Assembly (NCBI GenBank): GCA_027625915.1
Contig: JANTQA010000036.1
Span: forward strand, 1,359,501-1,423,500
Length of the DNA stretch: 64,000 nt
Source: Anaeramoeba flamelloides
Lineage: Eukaryota > Metamonada > Anaeramoebidae
Direction of reading: 5' to 3'
The notes under the pieces were generated by a model that was given only the letters and a program-made list of their open reading frames with translations, was not told where the DNA came from and did no database searches. The position numbers and the translations under genes were made by a program. Positions within the stretch are counted from its first letter, which is position 1, and each line of letters begins with the position of its first letter. Below, piece by piece: positions 36,631 to 49,018 of the stretch.

Positions 36631-37846
36631 GGGGCTAGTAAACTAAAAAAAAATCTTCTAGAAAATTTACTAACAAATTTCAAAAATTTTTACCATATCT
36701 TGAAATTGAAAACAAAGTAAAAATCTGATAACTACAAAACAGAACTTAATTTTAATACTATTTTCAGAAATGTATTATTGTTTTTAAAGTACTAATCTCA
36801 TTTTTCTCATTTTTCAAAGTTCTTAATCCAACATATTTCTGAATTATTTAAAAAAAAAATATTTTCTTTGAAAGTAGATTGAAATATTATTGCCTGTAAA
36901 GGAAATGTACAAAAATACACTTTCAAAATGAAACGACTAAGTTCGATAATAAATAAGTTTAAAAAATCTACTTAATCTCAAAAAAAAAATACAATAATTA
37001 TTTTAAACTTGTAAAAAATATAATTTTTTGATTCAAAGAACAGTTCAAATCTATTTTTTCTCTGGATTGAATAAAAAAATCTGAGAAAAAGAACCAAACA
37101 ATCGAATTAAAAATTCTCCCAAAATACTTTTTTTAAAACCTGGAAAATTCAACTGATAATCGAAAGAAATATTTTTTAATTTGATTATTTATAATCAATA
37201 ATTAATAACTCAATCTTAATTATTTCAGTAAGTCATCAACAACCCATTGGTTAAATGTATAAAATAGGCTTTACGATTATTTCTCAATTTTTTTAAAGAT
37301 TGTGTAACAAATAAAACAATTCAAGTGCATATTTCTAATAAAAAAAAAAAAATTAATATTATCAAATACCGGATTTTAATACAAATATTTCCTTGTTTAT
37401 ACTCTTGGTATTTGAAAAAGTATATTGACAAGTCTTTTAAATTTCAAGAAATTTATTAAATATTTGTGAATAAAATAAATTATCAAATTTTTTAGATCGT
37501 CAAGGATACAATATTTGATTTATTTTTATTATATTTTTAAAATAAGATTAAAGTTTCAAAGGTTACTTGTTTTAAAGACTCTCAGAAATTCCTAAAAGTG
37601 GTATTTCTTCCAAATAAAACTTTTTTGAAAGTTTTTCTTTTTCGAATTTTTACCCAAAAACCCAAACAAAAAAGGATCAAATCTTTTTACTGAAAATTTC
37701 ATTGGAAAAATGCAATCTTCTAAAAATGATTATTCATTTCTCTAAAGATGAACAATTGAAGTTACATATCGGGTTTAATCGTATCCTTATGTAAATAAAT
37801 ACTCTATTACCTTTGGGAAAAAAAATAAATAAGAGTTACTCGTCCC
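36631..37846 (-). mobile_element. TTAA-flanked element S, copy 2 (inverted)
   Basis: On the minus strand it begins GGGACGAGTAACTC after TTAA (37847-37850) and ends GTTTACTAGCCCC before TTAG, a decayed TTAA (36627-36630). Length 1216 against 1218 in copy 1. Confidence 0.75.
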
Positions 37847-38286
37847 TTAACAGATAAATTCCTTGTATGCCTTATAATTTATTTTTATTCTTTGGCTGTG
37901 CAATTTTCTTTTTATTTCAAGTGATAAGGGAAAAGTTAATGATTGTAAAAAGAGAATGATTTGAATTTTCATTCTATAAATAGAGTTATCAAAAAAATAG
38001 GTTAAAATTAGTAACTTCTCGACTTCACAAACCAAATCAAAAGAACTATTTCTGAATTTTCAAAAGATAAGGAGATGAAATTATATCAAATTGAAATATA
38101 AATTCATCTATTATTCTAATCACTCAGAAATTGGACAAAGTTCGAGATTGTTAATAATAGTCCTTTGTGATCATTGTATTTACCTTTACGTAATTTTTAC
38201 TCAATTTCTTTTTATGAGAGATTGAAAAAAAACTTTGCAACTTTTCATTTTTTATTGAAATCAAATATCATTAAATTTTATAAAAT

Positions 38287-38946
38287 ATGGGAAGAAGAAC
38301 AAAAAAAGTCGGTATTACTGGAAAATACGGTCCACGTTATGGAGCTTCACTGTAGGTTTTTTCTTTTTTTAAAGTTTTTTTTATTTTTCTTTACTTAACG
38401 TTTTAATGTGACTTTACTTTCTTTTTTTTTTTTTTATTTCAAAAATAATAGACGTAAACAAATCAGAAAGATCGAAGTTGCACAACACTCTAGATTCACG
38501 TGTCCATTTTGTGGAAAAGTATTGACTCTCTTTTTTTTCTTTTTTGTGTTCAATCTTCTTTTTGTCTTTTTGCTTTTTAATTTATCAAACTTTTGCTTTA
38601 TTTTTTCTTTTTCTTTAATCTTTTAGGATGCTGTAAAAAGAACATCTTGGGGAATTTGGCATTGTACCAAATGCAAACACACGATGGCTGGTGGTGCTTA
38701 TACACTTAGGTAAAATACTTTACAATATTTTTTTTTTTTTCTATTTTATTATTTTTGCTCTTTTCTTTTCATTAGAAAGGATCACAATTAGTAAAGTTAC
38801 CAATTCAAAAACATTTCTTAATCTCCTATATACCATACTTTACTTTGTTTTATTTTTTTTTTTAATTACTACTCTTCAATAGCACACCATCTGCAGTCAC
38901 TGCAAGGTCAACCATTAGACGTCTTAGAGAAGTTCGTGAAAATTAA
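38287..38946 (+). CDS. RPL37A: 60S ribosomal protein eL43 (RPL37A/RPL43)
   Basis: Four exons: 38287-38351, 38452-38518, 38627-38709 and 38883-38946, with GT..AG introns of 100, 108 and 173 bases. Together they give 92 residues, the same length as human RPL37A. The protein reads MGRRTKKVGITGKYGPRYGA at the start, contains the C4 zinc-ribbon pairs CPFC and CTKC flanking KRTSWGIWHC, then HTMAGGAYTL and a RSTIRRLRE tail. It is a small zinc-ribbon protein of the large ribosomal subunit. Introns are nearly pure pyrimidine on the coding strand. Splice sites were fixed by phase and by the near-universal family sequence, so this is the best-anchored gene model in the window. Confidence 0.97.
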
Positions 38947-39755
38947 ATCAGCAAAGCTGAATTTTTTAAGTTTTATTTTTGGGGTTATTTAAAGTCTAAT
39001 TCCAAAAATAACTCGCAAGATAAAAAATATTATTACTAAATTCATTACAAAACTTCAAGCCAAAAATAAACAAATAAATTACCCACAAAATTTTTATTAT
39101 TTTTTATTTTTTAAATGGCATTTGAAACCTTATCTCAAAATAAAGAGATCTTTAAAAATCAGCCCTAGTCAAATAATTTTAGTGAAAGTCTTTGAATATT
39201 AATCTGAAATAAACAATCTACACAACAAATTATAGGATGTCGTCTGTCTATTATTCCCAAATCGAATGCAAAGAGAATTTTTTTCCTTTCTGAAAGTGAA
39301 TCTATTCATTACAAATTGGATTGAATTAGAATTATTAAAATAGAATTCAAAAAATTGAAAAAACAAACTTAATTATATTCAAAAAATTTGAAACCACAGA
39401 TTCTCACCTATTTTAATGTTTTTATTTCAGATCATACTTTGTAATGAAAGCAATTTTTTAAAACAAAGTTTTTATTTTTATGTATATTTTTGCTTGAGAT
39501 TATTTTATTTGATTATTTAAGTAATTACTTTGGTTCTTTATAATGTGAGCTTAGTTCTAATTATTATATGTTGTATTTCTAATTGTGTTTGTAGATGAAA
39601 AGAAAGTTTCAATTTTCATTTGCAAATCAAAATATTTTTTTTCTTGAGAAAATTTGGTTAATGATCATTTCAAAATTTTTAACTCCAAGCCTAATTTTTT
39701 GTTTTTTATTTGTTTATTAACTTGGGATTTTATTTTTACTATATAGTCTTGAATA
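38947..39755. other. Gene-free stretch downstream of eL43
   Basis: Nothing supported besides AT-rich DNA. Confidence 0.4.
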
Positions 39756-40152
39756 CAGTCAATTCAAAGCTACCGTGAATTTTTATCAATATCAAATTTT
39801 GATGTTGATATAAATTTTTCAAAAGTTCAATCTGAGAATAATAAAGTTCATATTGAAAAAAAAAATTCCTAAATGAGTTAATATTCAAGAATTTTTTCTG
39901 ATTTTCAAAAAATACATTTTCAGAACGCAAAATGACTCTAAACATCGAAAATTCATTAAGAAACTACACAAAATTTCCTCTAAAAAATGAATTTATTTTT
40001 CAATCACAATAGAAGAATATTTTTCATCAACTCATTTATGAAAAAATATTTCCTATATAAGCTTTCTGATTCTTATATTCTTAGATTTAAAAATCTATAT
40101 CAACATCAAGTTTAAATATTGATAAAATTTCACGGTAGCCTTGGAACAGCTG
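39756..40152. mobile_element. TA-flanked inverted-repeat element F, 397 bp
   Basis: Left CAGTCAATTCAAAGCTACCG then tgaatttttatcaatat; right end inverse CAGCTGTTCCAAGGCTACCG then tgaaattttatcaatatt; both carry the gatgttgatat block. TA on each side (39754-39755, 40153-40154). Confidence 0.75.
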
Positions 40153-40554
40153 TAATTTATTTCTTAAATACCAAGGGAATGAGTTTTTATTTGTTTATTG
40201 TAACACATACAAAAAAATAATATACCATTTTTAGAATAAGTTTAGATGATATGTAGTGAAAAAATGTTGAAAAGATTTTTCAAAACAATAATTTTTTTTT
40301 CAAATTTGAATTTAAAGTGTAATACTATTATTCTTGAAGGGGGGTAGCAACACCAAATCAACTACTAGAATTGAAATATATGAGAATTTATTAGAAAGTA
40401 TATTGGTTTTCTTAAGTTCTATATTTCTGAAAAATTTAAAATAAAAAAAATATAAAACTTCAATTTTACCAATATCTAATATTAAAATTTCAGAGAAAAT
40501 ATTAATTAAAAATTAAAAAAGACTAAATTCAAGAAATTTATTTATTTTTTTAGG

Positions 40555-40705
40555 GCATTATTTTTTCGAGATCTCAGACTACATACTTCCACTTTGCATT
40601 TTCAGATTATAGTTAAAGAACACTCTGTAATTATTTGATTATTACCATAACTGTAAATAAACCCAAAACCTAAATATACCAGAGATCTCAAAAAATAATT
40701 ATAAT
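40555..40705. repeat. Short inverted-repeat element V
   Basis: attattttttcgagatctcaga on the left and its inverse tctgg-type agagatctcaaaaaataat on the right, about 150 bases. Edges are uncertain. Confidence 0.45.
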
Positions 40706-43214
40706 AATTATTTTTTTTTTCCAAATTTGAACTTTGAAAAGAGAATTTCACTTTTTATTGATCTAAATATATTAATTTTTATTTAATAGTGTTATATATT
40801 TTAAAAAGCAATTAATTATATTTGATAATACAACCATAGCATCATTAAATAATTTTATGTTGATTAATTAATCATTATTTTTTTTTCAACATTTCTTAAA
40901 ATGTTTTAGTAACTGATTTAATATTAATAAAATATTAAAGGACTTTTTTTTACCTTATAAAAGTAATAATGATATTTTGTAGATATTTTTTTTTGAATCT
41001 TCAAAAATAAAAATATATTGTTATTTGAGAACTATTAAACTATTGTTATGATTATTAAAAACGATTTTGTAAAATATTTACTTGACTTTAACTTCAACAG
41101 GTAATTTAACAAAATATTTGAAAAATAAAATAGAAAGAATAACACTTTCTATTACCTTTCCAATCTTTAAAATTCATTATTTTAAAAATTTTTAAAAAAT
41201 ACTTGAATTAATATTAATTATTCTTTTCCAAGTGTAAGATTATTTTATCATTTTTATTTCAATTCCAATCAAGTCTGAAAAAGTGTAATTATTTGGAATT
41301 GTAAGATTCTATTTATTAAGATTCAATTAAAAATCATATTATTAGTCTTCATAACAGTTTTAAAAATTAATTTGAATTTCATACATTATTATATTTCAAC
41401 TATTATTTTAACAATTTGTAGTTTTAGAAAAATAATAATTTGGTTAAATACAAATATCTAAAAAATAAACAATTGGTTAAGAAAAAAGAAACAAAAGAAA
41501 CAAATCAAACCAGTGATTAGATTAAAAGATATTATTCTTTTGGTTTTTACCTTTTTGGTGGCTTGGTTTAACATTTGCATTGATAAAACTTATCAATTAA
41601 GGAAAAGTCCTTGTATCCCAACTTATTATCAATTATATTTACTAACAAGAAACACCCAGGATCATAGAAATCCTGAAACGTACTCTATATTTTCAATTCT
41701 TTTTTAGTTTAAAAAAACACCTGAAATAATCATTTTTTAATTATAACATTTTAAATTCAAAATATTGTGAGAAAAGATTAAACATAAAATGATAGATATA
41801 AAGATTGTTTAACATTTCTTTTTTTTTTTTTTTTTTTTTTTTTGATCAATCATTTATTGTTACTTTTCAATTTTTGAAAAATTTCATTAAAAATAAGCGA
41901 CTTATACTGAAAGTCAACTATTTCACTTTTTTTCTTAATTTACAATTGGTTCTGTAAAAGATTTTTTTTTTTTTTTGGTTATATAGTTTGTTTGATTTTC
42001 AATATTTAAAGTACTTGATTTAAAAACAATTTATTAGATTTTTTCAAACATAAAATAAAATACGACAATAGAATGTTGAGATATTAACTAAATTTAAACC
42101 ACTTAGCATTCCCCAAATGGGGCAAATCCAAACGACTTGACATTCTATTATGGTATTTAATTTTTATCACAAAATTAAAATGTAATAAAATGTTTTTTTC
42201 AACAAGCACTCTGAATTATTAAAAGCTACTATAGATAGAAAAAATGAAATATGGCAATTTCAAAGATTCTTCTTACAAAATATTAAAAAGAAAAATTCTG
42301 ATTTTATGGTGGCGCCCCCTTAAACTATTTTAACTTTGCCAAAAATTTAGATTTTTCGTTTCTATAAAAGCTATTTCGAAAAAATTAACAAATTTATTCT
42401 GAAATATCTCGATTACATCCAACAATCATAAAACTATGAAATATAAAAATCATTTACGACCATTTATTGTTTCTTGAAAATAATTCAATTTGTTTGTTAG
42501 TATCTTATTACAATAATAAAATATATTAAATTTTCTGTTCTCGATTTTATCTGATATTTTTCAGGGGTGAAATTGGTGTTTATTATTTTCTTTGTCATCG
42601 AAAAAATCGTTTTCAGAACTTTTTTAATCTCAAAAAAATTTTCCAATCGAATAGAAAACATCTAATATCTTTTATTGTTTAAAAAATCATTTGTAGCTTG
42701 TCATATTTCCAGTTTTTAATTGAAATTGGTCTTTCGTTATTTTCTCCAAAAAGTGTTTTTTTTTTTTTTTCTTTTTTTGGAAATATTTCAAAAAAATATT
42801 TTGAAATAAATACCATCGTAATTGACTCAATCGGTATTAATATTTAACTTAATTTTGTATTGCTAATTAACGAATAGCTCCACTAACAAAGATTTTTTTT
42901 TTATGAAATGTAAAAAAAAATGCTCCACTTTTTCGAAAATACGTTTCATATTAAAAAAAATGAATAAGATATTGTCTTTATGCAATTACGAATAAAAAAA
43001 TAACAATAAAAATTAACAAATTGAAAGAATAAAATCATAATAATTTCTTGTTTTGAGAAATAAAAAAAAAATCAAAAGTATGAATAATAAAGTAAAATAT
43101 AGAAATTCAAATTGAGTTAAAAATTGGAAAAAAAAAATAATGGAATTTAAATTTGAGAAAAGATAAGGAAAATCGAAAATCGAAAATCGATAGGAGAAAG
43201 GAAAAGGAAAAGAA
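40706..43214. other. Gene-free AT-rich stretch
   Basis: Nothing firm. A ~90-base inverted pair (acaatagaatgttgag / ttgacattctattat) lies at about 42064-42150 around a cattccccaaatggggc stem; a 23-base T run at 41819-41843. Confidence 0.45.
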
Positions 43215-45533
43215 TTATTTAAAAAGATCAGGAGTTTCATTTTCTAAAAGTAAAATTTTTTCATTAACCTTTTCAGTCCATAATCCTAATCTGTTTTTCA
43301 TGATTTTAATTTGTTCATTTGTTAATACTCTTGTGATTACCCATGTAACTCGAAGAATTTTGTTTACTTGGTCAATTTTTCCCTTTAATAATCCCAAACT
43401 CATTGCTTTCATTGAAACGAATTCAACCTTTTTTTAAAAATAACAAGAGAACAAAAGAAACATAGAAAGAAAGTAAATTCAAAATTAAGAGAATTAATTT
43501 GAAAAAGAAAGGAAAGATAAAAGGAAAATCAAGATGAAAATGAAAAGGAAAAGGAAAAGGAAAAGGAAAAGGAAAAGGAAAAGGAAAAGGAAAAGGAAAA
43601 GGAAAAGGAAAAGGAAATGTAAATGGGATAAGAAAAAGATAAATTTAAATTTGAGAAAAGTAAAGGTAAATGAAAAGGAAAGAGAAAAAGAAAAGGAAAG
43701 AGAAAATTACTTCTTCAATTGAAATATTAAGTGCCTTTGATATTTCTTCAAATTTAACATTTCGATCATTTGAAGGTCTTTTGAAAATAAGTTCAATCAG
43801 GCAAGATGTGATTAATTTATCTTTTAAAAGTTTTTTTTTGTCTGTAAATATGCTGTTTTTTTCAATTGTTGATGAATATTTCTCAATAACTTGTTGATAT
43901 CTTTCCATATCACCAGAGTGATAGGCAATTAAAAGTTGATATAACCATTCATGTTCTGTGTCTTTCATGTGTATCAAGATTTCATGTTTGACAAGTTCTC
44001 CAAAACTAAATATTTTTGGATCTGAAAGTGCTGCAATGCCAAGTTCAAATGCAAGTTGGGTTTTTTCTTCTTTTGTCATTTTTTCTAAGTCTGTAAATGT
44101 TAAAAATAACATCCCACTTTGGTAAAATTCAAGGGAAGAATTTACAGATTCATTCTATTGTGGTAAAATTAATTTTTTTTGAAAAAAAAAAAAGAATTAA
44201 TTTTATTATTTGGATAATTTTGTTTATTTCACTACTTAATTGATTTTTTATTTGAGGATTTTGAGAAAGGAGCTTTAAAAAATGTGGAAAAAAAAAGTAT
44301 TCAAAAGAAACCACAAAACAGATGACAAACTGCAACCAGATCTATTTGTAGTCACAACTTTGAAACTTGTGTGGCCACATTTTTTTCAAACAACTTTAAA
44401 TTCCACAATACTGGTATTTGAATTATAAATGGGAAAAAATTTTCACTTCATTTTCAATTTCCTTTTTTGTAGAGAGCTCTCAAACCACAAATTGCAACTT
44501 ACTTCTTTGGGAACTCTATTTACTAAAAAAAATCTGGAAAAAGGAAGTGAAAATTTTTGACCATTTATAATTCAAATATCAGTAATGATTTGGTATTACA
44601 AATGAAATAAAAAAAAATAATAAAACAAAAATAAAAGGGGGGCGGTTGTTTTACCTTATAATATAAGCAGCAGACGTTATAAAAAGATGAAAGAACGATT
44701 GTTTTGAAAAAGGACGTCCCTTTTTCAGTTATAATGTTCTGGGTTGTTTCGATCAATTCTTTCACAAATTCAAAGCCATTTGTCATTAATTTATTTCTTG
44801 ATATTTCAAATCTAACCAGCATTCTTCCTTCAAGGTTTTGTTTTAAAGTAACTAAACACTGTTCTAAAAATAAATCTCTTTCTTCCATATCTTTATTGGG
44901 TAATTAAAGAATTTATTGTTATTTTTTGTTGTGGTTATTGATTATTTGTTGTGGTTATTGAATAATTATTTATTATTAATTGTTTATTATTATTTATAAT
45001 TGATTGTTGGTAATGGAATTTTTTATGGAATGCTGAATTGATTTTTAAAAGATAGAGTTTTCTTAAAATACAAAAAAAAGTGACAAATACTGCTTGTGTT
45101 GTAAAAAAAAAAGATTTTCGGAAAACATTTTTTCTTTCAAAAAATCACAAAATAAAGAACAAAAAGAAAAAAAATAAAATAAAAAAAGGAAAAAAAAGGA
45201 AAAAAAAAAGGAAAAAAAAAAGGAAAAAAAAAAGGAAAAAAAAAAGGAAAAAAAAAAGGAAAAAAAAAAGGAAAAAAACAAACTGGAATATTGTTTTGAG
45301 ATTGTGATCGCAAAGAGAGCAAATTTTATTGGATCGATTTTGTTTTCAAATTGCTTTAAAAAGTTTGTGTAAAAAGGGATCAATTCACTATTCAAGAAAA
45401 GAGGATTATCGAATAATTGTTCAACAAGGATAGATAATTCGTGCCATAATTTTCGATCAGAAAGTGTTTTGAGTTGAAGGAGTTCACCTGATAATTCAGG
45501 AATGTCTTGGGTTAATTTTTCAATGTATGTCAT
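43215..45533 (-). CDS. PSMD13: 26S proteasome regulatory subunit Rpn9 (PSMD13)
   Basis: Four exons on the minus strand: 45533-45284, 44890-44655, 44154-43711 and 43427-43215; total 380 residues against about 376 in human. All joins keep phase and restore family blocks: KQYS|NMEERDLFLEQ, CLYYK|NESVNSSLEFYQ, and SIEE|VEFVSMKAMSLGLLKGKID. The N-terminal half is helical; the C-terminal half holds the PCI domain (IFSFGELVKHEIL, YHSGDMERYQ, the ELIFKRPSNDRNVKFEEISKAL winged helix) and ends in a helix NRLGLWTEKV. Rpn9 is a lid subunit placed next to Rpn5 and Rpn11. The introns are 393, 500 and 283 bases. The first and third contain pyrimidine-strand tandem repeats; the second contains MITE G. Confidence 0.94.
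43540..43616. repeat. (AAAAGG)n microsatellite in Rpn9 intron 3
   Basis: About a dozen perfect 6-base units on the plus strand. On the sense (minus) strand of Rpn9 this reads as pure pyrimidine CCTTTT. It produces a spurious Lys-Arg reading frame. Confidence 0.9.
44411..44582. mobile_element. TA-flanked MITE G in Rpn9 intron 2
   Basis: CTGGTATTTGAATTATAAATG at the left and its inverse at the right, TA at 44409-44410 and 44583-44584, inner arms gaaaaaattttcacttc. It lies wholly inside the 500-base second intron of Rpn9 (44654-44155). Confidence 0.85.
45187..45278. repeat. GG(A)8-10 tandem array in Rpn9 intron 1
   Basis: Successive GG dinucleotides spaced by runs of 6-10 A, with a dominant period near 12. 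The array begins within ten bases of the 5' splice site of Rpn9 intron 1 and reads as TTTTCC units on the transcribed sense strand. Confidence 0.85.
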
Positions 45534-46366
45534 TTGGTTTGGAAAGTAGAATTAGTTGTTCTTTTTGTTGCAATTGTTTTTGGTAGCGGAGTATTTTTGT
45601 TTTTGTTTTTGTGTTTTTAATCAAAAAGAAAAAAAAAAAAGATTAACAAATAAAATGAAAAAGAAAAAAATGTCAATTATTTTTCAAAAGAATCAAAAAC
45701 AAAAAAAAGATAACAAAAAACTAAATTTTGCGTTTCTTTGTTTTTATTAAAGTTAAATTAAAGATCTAGAGAAATTTTTTTCTAATCTTACTTGAGTGAG
45801 CCTCAATAAAAATAAAAAAAGGAAAAGAAAGGTTTATTTTATTCGACAAAAAAAAGAAAAAAAATGAAAAATAAAAATATTTCATTAATAGTTAAAATGA
45901 TACACAATTCTAATTTTGAGAATAATTGGCCAATTTAAAAAGAATTTTTTCTCGTTTGTTCTCTTTGGGAACTTTTTACCTCAAGTATTAATAATGGAAT
46001 TTTAAGTCAGGATATTTGAAAAAACAATGAAAAAAAAATTGAAATGATTATCTTTGTTTACATTCTGGGGTCTGAGTTTCATTTAGAAATTTTTGGTGAA
46101 TCAAAGTATATAACCTATCGTTATATATCATAAAAAAGTAACCGAATCAACAATTGAAAATACCAAGTCTAGATCTATTCCTGTGAAATTTATTTAGGAA
46201 TGAAACAATTAGAAAAATGAATATGAAAATTAATAACAATTTATTATCCAAATTCTAGTTCCATTTTAGACCAAGAAATTGATTCAAATTCATCTTGTAA
46301 AGAAAATATAAATAGTTTTCAAGATTAAATATTCAAATAAAAATTCATATTTTGAGAAACAAGATA
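45534..46366. other. Gene-free stretch upstream of Rpn9
   Basis: Contains the Rpn9 5' region; no motif I can support. Confidence 0.4.
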
Positions 46367-46534
46367 CTTGGAACTGAATATTTTTGGGGAAAAAAATTTC
46401 ACTTCATTTTCAAATTTCTTTTTAAAGTAGAAATCGAAACCACAAACCCCAACCCACTTCTTTGAGAACCCTTTTTCTAAAAAACACATCTGAAAAAGAG
46501 TGAAAATTTTTTCATTCTATAATTCAAACACCAG
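46367..46534. mobile_element. TA-flanked MITE, copy H
   Basis: Left cttggaactgaatatttttgg, right inverse ending caaacaccag, TA on both sides (46365-46366, 46535-46536); inner ttcacttcattttcaa arm as in copy G. Confidence 0.75.
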
Positions 46535-46536
46535 TA

Positions 46537-47919
46537 TCAATAATCCAGCTTTTTTATGATGATTTTAAGATCAAATTATTCAGAAAAAAATCTAATTTTC
46601 CTTATTGATATGAATTTATATTGCCAACATTTTTTTTTTGATACACTGTAGCAAATACTTGGTTTACATTGAAATCATACTATAAGATTTTAATTTTTTT
46701 GAACTTTCTCACAAGTTTAACTGTTTTGACTATTTATAATTTTATTGAAAAAAAATTAAAAATTAAGAAATAATTTTTGCATAGACAATATTTTTTTTCA
46801 AAATAACTGTTTTATATTTATTGGGTTTTAAAACAAACCGAATAATTATTCCATATAGCGAATTTAATTTTTGATTTAAATAATTATTATTTCCAAAAAT
46901 TCAGGATTAATTCCTCGGTAAACAAAATATCTTAATTTCTTTAGTATACTCTGAATTAGCAAAATTAAATCAAAATTATAATTTAAATTTAATTTTGAAT
47001 ATTTTTTAGGAATATAAAATGATTTGTTAATCGAAATTTTTTCATCTGGAAGTTTTTCGATCAGAATTTAAAATAAAAATGATAAAAGAATAAGAAGGTT
47101 TTTTTTTACAGATATTACAAATAATCTTAAGAAAAATTATTTTTTTCTCTAAAATATTATTTTAAATATTTTTGATTAATCTATAGTTTTTAGATGTTTT
47201 TTTATTATTTTGATTTATCTATCAAGCTCGACAATTCGAATATTTAAAACATTTTATCAAATTCTGAAAATAGATATAATTATTGAATAAAAAGAAAAAA
47301 TCAAACAAATTAAGAACTTTTACGTTTAAAATATGAAAATAATGAAATAATAGAAACGATTTATGAATTTTTTATGGGTCTATCCTTCCTATAAAAACCA
47401 TAGATTGATCCTTTTCAAGAAAGGAAAAGAAACTTAAACTTGAATGAAATAATTTTAAAGCAAGATTGTTTAAAATTATTTTTGTTAATTACTAATGTAG
47501 AAAAATCTAATTTTAAGAACAAATTTCTAAAAAGAAATTTAAATACGAGAGATACTCAGAGTGGAATTTACACTTCTTCGACAATAACAATAAAATATTT
47601 TTTTTTATTTTTTCTTGATCAATAGTTTCAATTTTTGTGATTAACATTTTTAAATCGGTTTCTCAAATATACTATGTTATACTCTTTTTTTGTTTAAAAT
47701 CCATTTGTTGAGTTAAAGAAATGATTTTAATTTTTTCAATTTCGAATAAATTCCTTGAAATCAAAATTGACCCAATAACCTAAGATCCTTAATACCTAAT
47801 TTATAAATATAAAACCTTTTTATATAATTAAATTTAATGGTTTTAAAACCTAATAAAGAAGCTAAAATTCAACCAACAACAAGCTGTTTTACAACAAACT
47901 AATTTTATTTTGACCAATA
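46537..47919. other. Gene-free AT-rich stretch
   Basis: Nothing supported. Confidence 0.4.
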
Positions 47920-48956
47920 CAGTTTGTTAAATAACCCATATCGAAGTTTTAATTTGTGTTTTTGAAAATTATTAGTTTTTTTTTGAAATAACTGTTGTTT
48001 TTTTTTTTTTAAATGTGTTTATTTTTTTTTTAACTGTGGTTTTTGGTTTTTATTTTGTGTTTTACGAATAATACCTTTTAGTTTAACTATACTTTCAGAT
48101 CATACAAAATGTACAATTGATCATATTATCCAAGTGTTTTTCTTCAACCTTCAAGACCAATCTCATGATAAAAGAGATCTAATTGAACCAAATTTAAACA
48201 AAACAACACCAAAATCCACAATAAAGAAATCTTTACATATGAATAAATACAAAAAAATCAATAAAAAGGATAAAAATGGGTTCTTAAAACACTATTATAC
48301 TGGTATTTTCACATGTTGTAAAAAGGATATCATTTTTTCAAAGTTTTTTTAAGAAAAATGAAAAACAAAAATTTCATTTTCCTTTTTTCCTTTAACCTAT
48401 CATCTTCAAATCATATTTTGCAATTGGTTGACTTTGCTTATTTGTTTTCATTCTTTTTTTTTCCTTTATTGGATGAGATATGAATCCTCAATGAAAGAAT
48501 ATTTCATATTGAATCAAAAAGTCAATTAGCCTATATTTTATCTTATTAAAATTCTACAAGAACACTGCCAATGACCAAATTATTTATAAATCAATTCACT
48601 TTCAACAAGTTTAATAATGAGAAGAAATTTAATCTCTCAAAAGATCAATTTTCATTGACTATAACAAGATCTTTCAATTTTTCAATCAAAATAATAAAGA
48701 TAATATTTTTAAAAACTTTGTATAAAAATTTCTTTTATGACTTGAGCGAATGACAGTAATTTCATCAAAATAGACTCCCTTTTTAAAAATAAACATACTC
48801 TCAAAAATTTTTCATTTCAACAACATATAAAAAAAAGAAAACAACTGAAAAAAGTTGAATAACAACATTTAAAAATACCTTTTTGATAAAACCAACACAG
48901 TTAAAAGTTTGAAAAAAAATATTTATTTCAGTCAACATGGGTTATTTAACAAACTG
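47920..48956. mobile_element. TA-flanked inverted-repeat element M, 1037 bp
   Basis: Left CAGTTTGTTAAATAACCCAT; right end is its inverse atgggttatttaacaaactg; TA at 47918-47919 and 48957-48958. Inverted similarity continues inward through T-rich DNA. It holds two short coding-like frames (48134-48352 and 48571-48753), neither recognised as a transposase. It ends only ~60 bases before the neuroguidin-like gene. Confidence 0.8.
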
Positions 48957-49018
48957 TACAAAATATTTCATTTATTTTTTTTAGTATTCCCCTCTTTTAA
49001 AGTTCCTTTTGATTAACA

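Noticed and set aside
42100-42150. Possible tRNA or structured RNA around cattccccaaatggggc
   Set aside because: A short stem only; no cloverleaf, no T-loop GTTCRA, and it sits within a small inverted repeat.
43534-43722. Lys-Arg repeat frame on the plus strand
   Set aside because: It is the antisense of Rpn9 intron 3 and arises from the AAAAGG microsatellite.
45080-45307. Lysine-rich frame on the plus strand
   Set aside because: It lies antisense to Rpn9 exon 1 and intron 1 and comes from the GG(A)n array.
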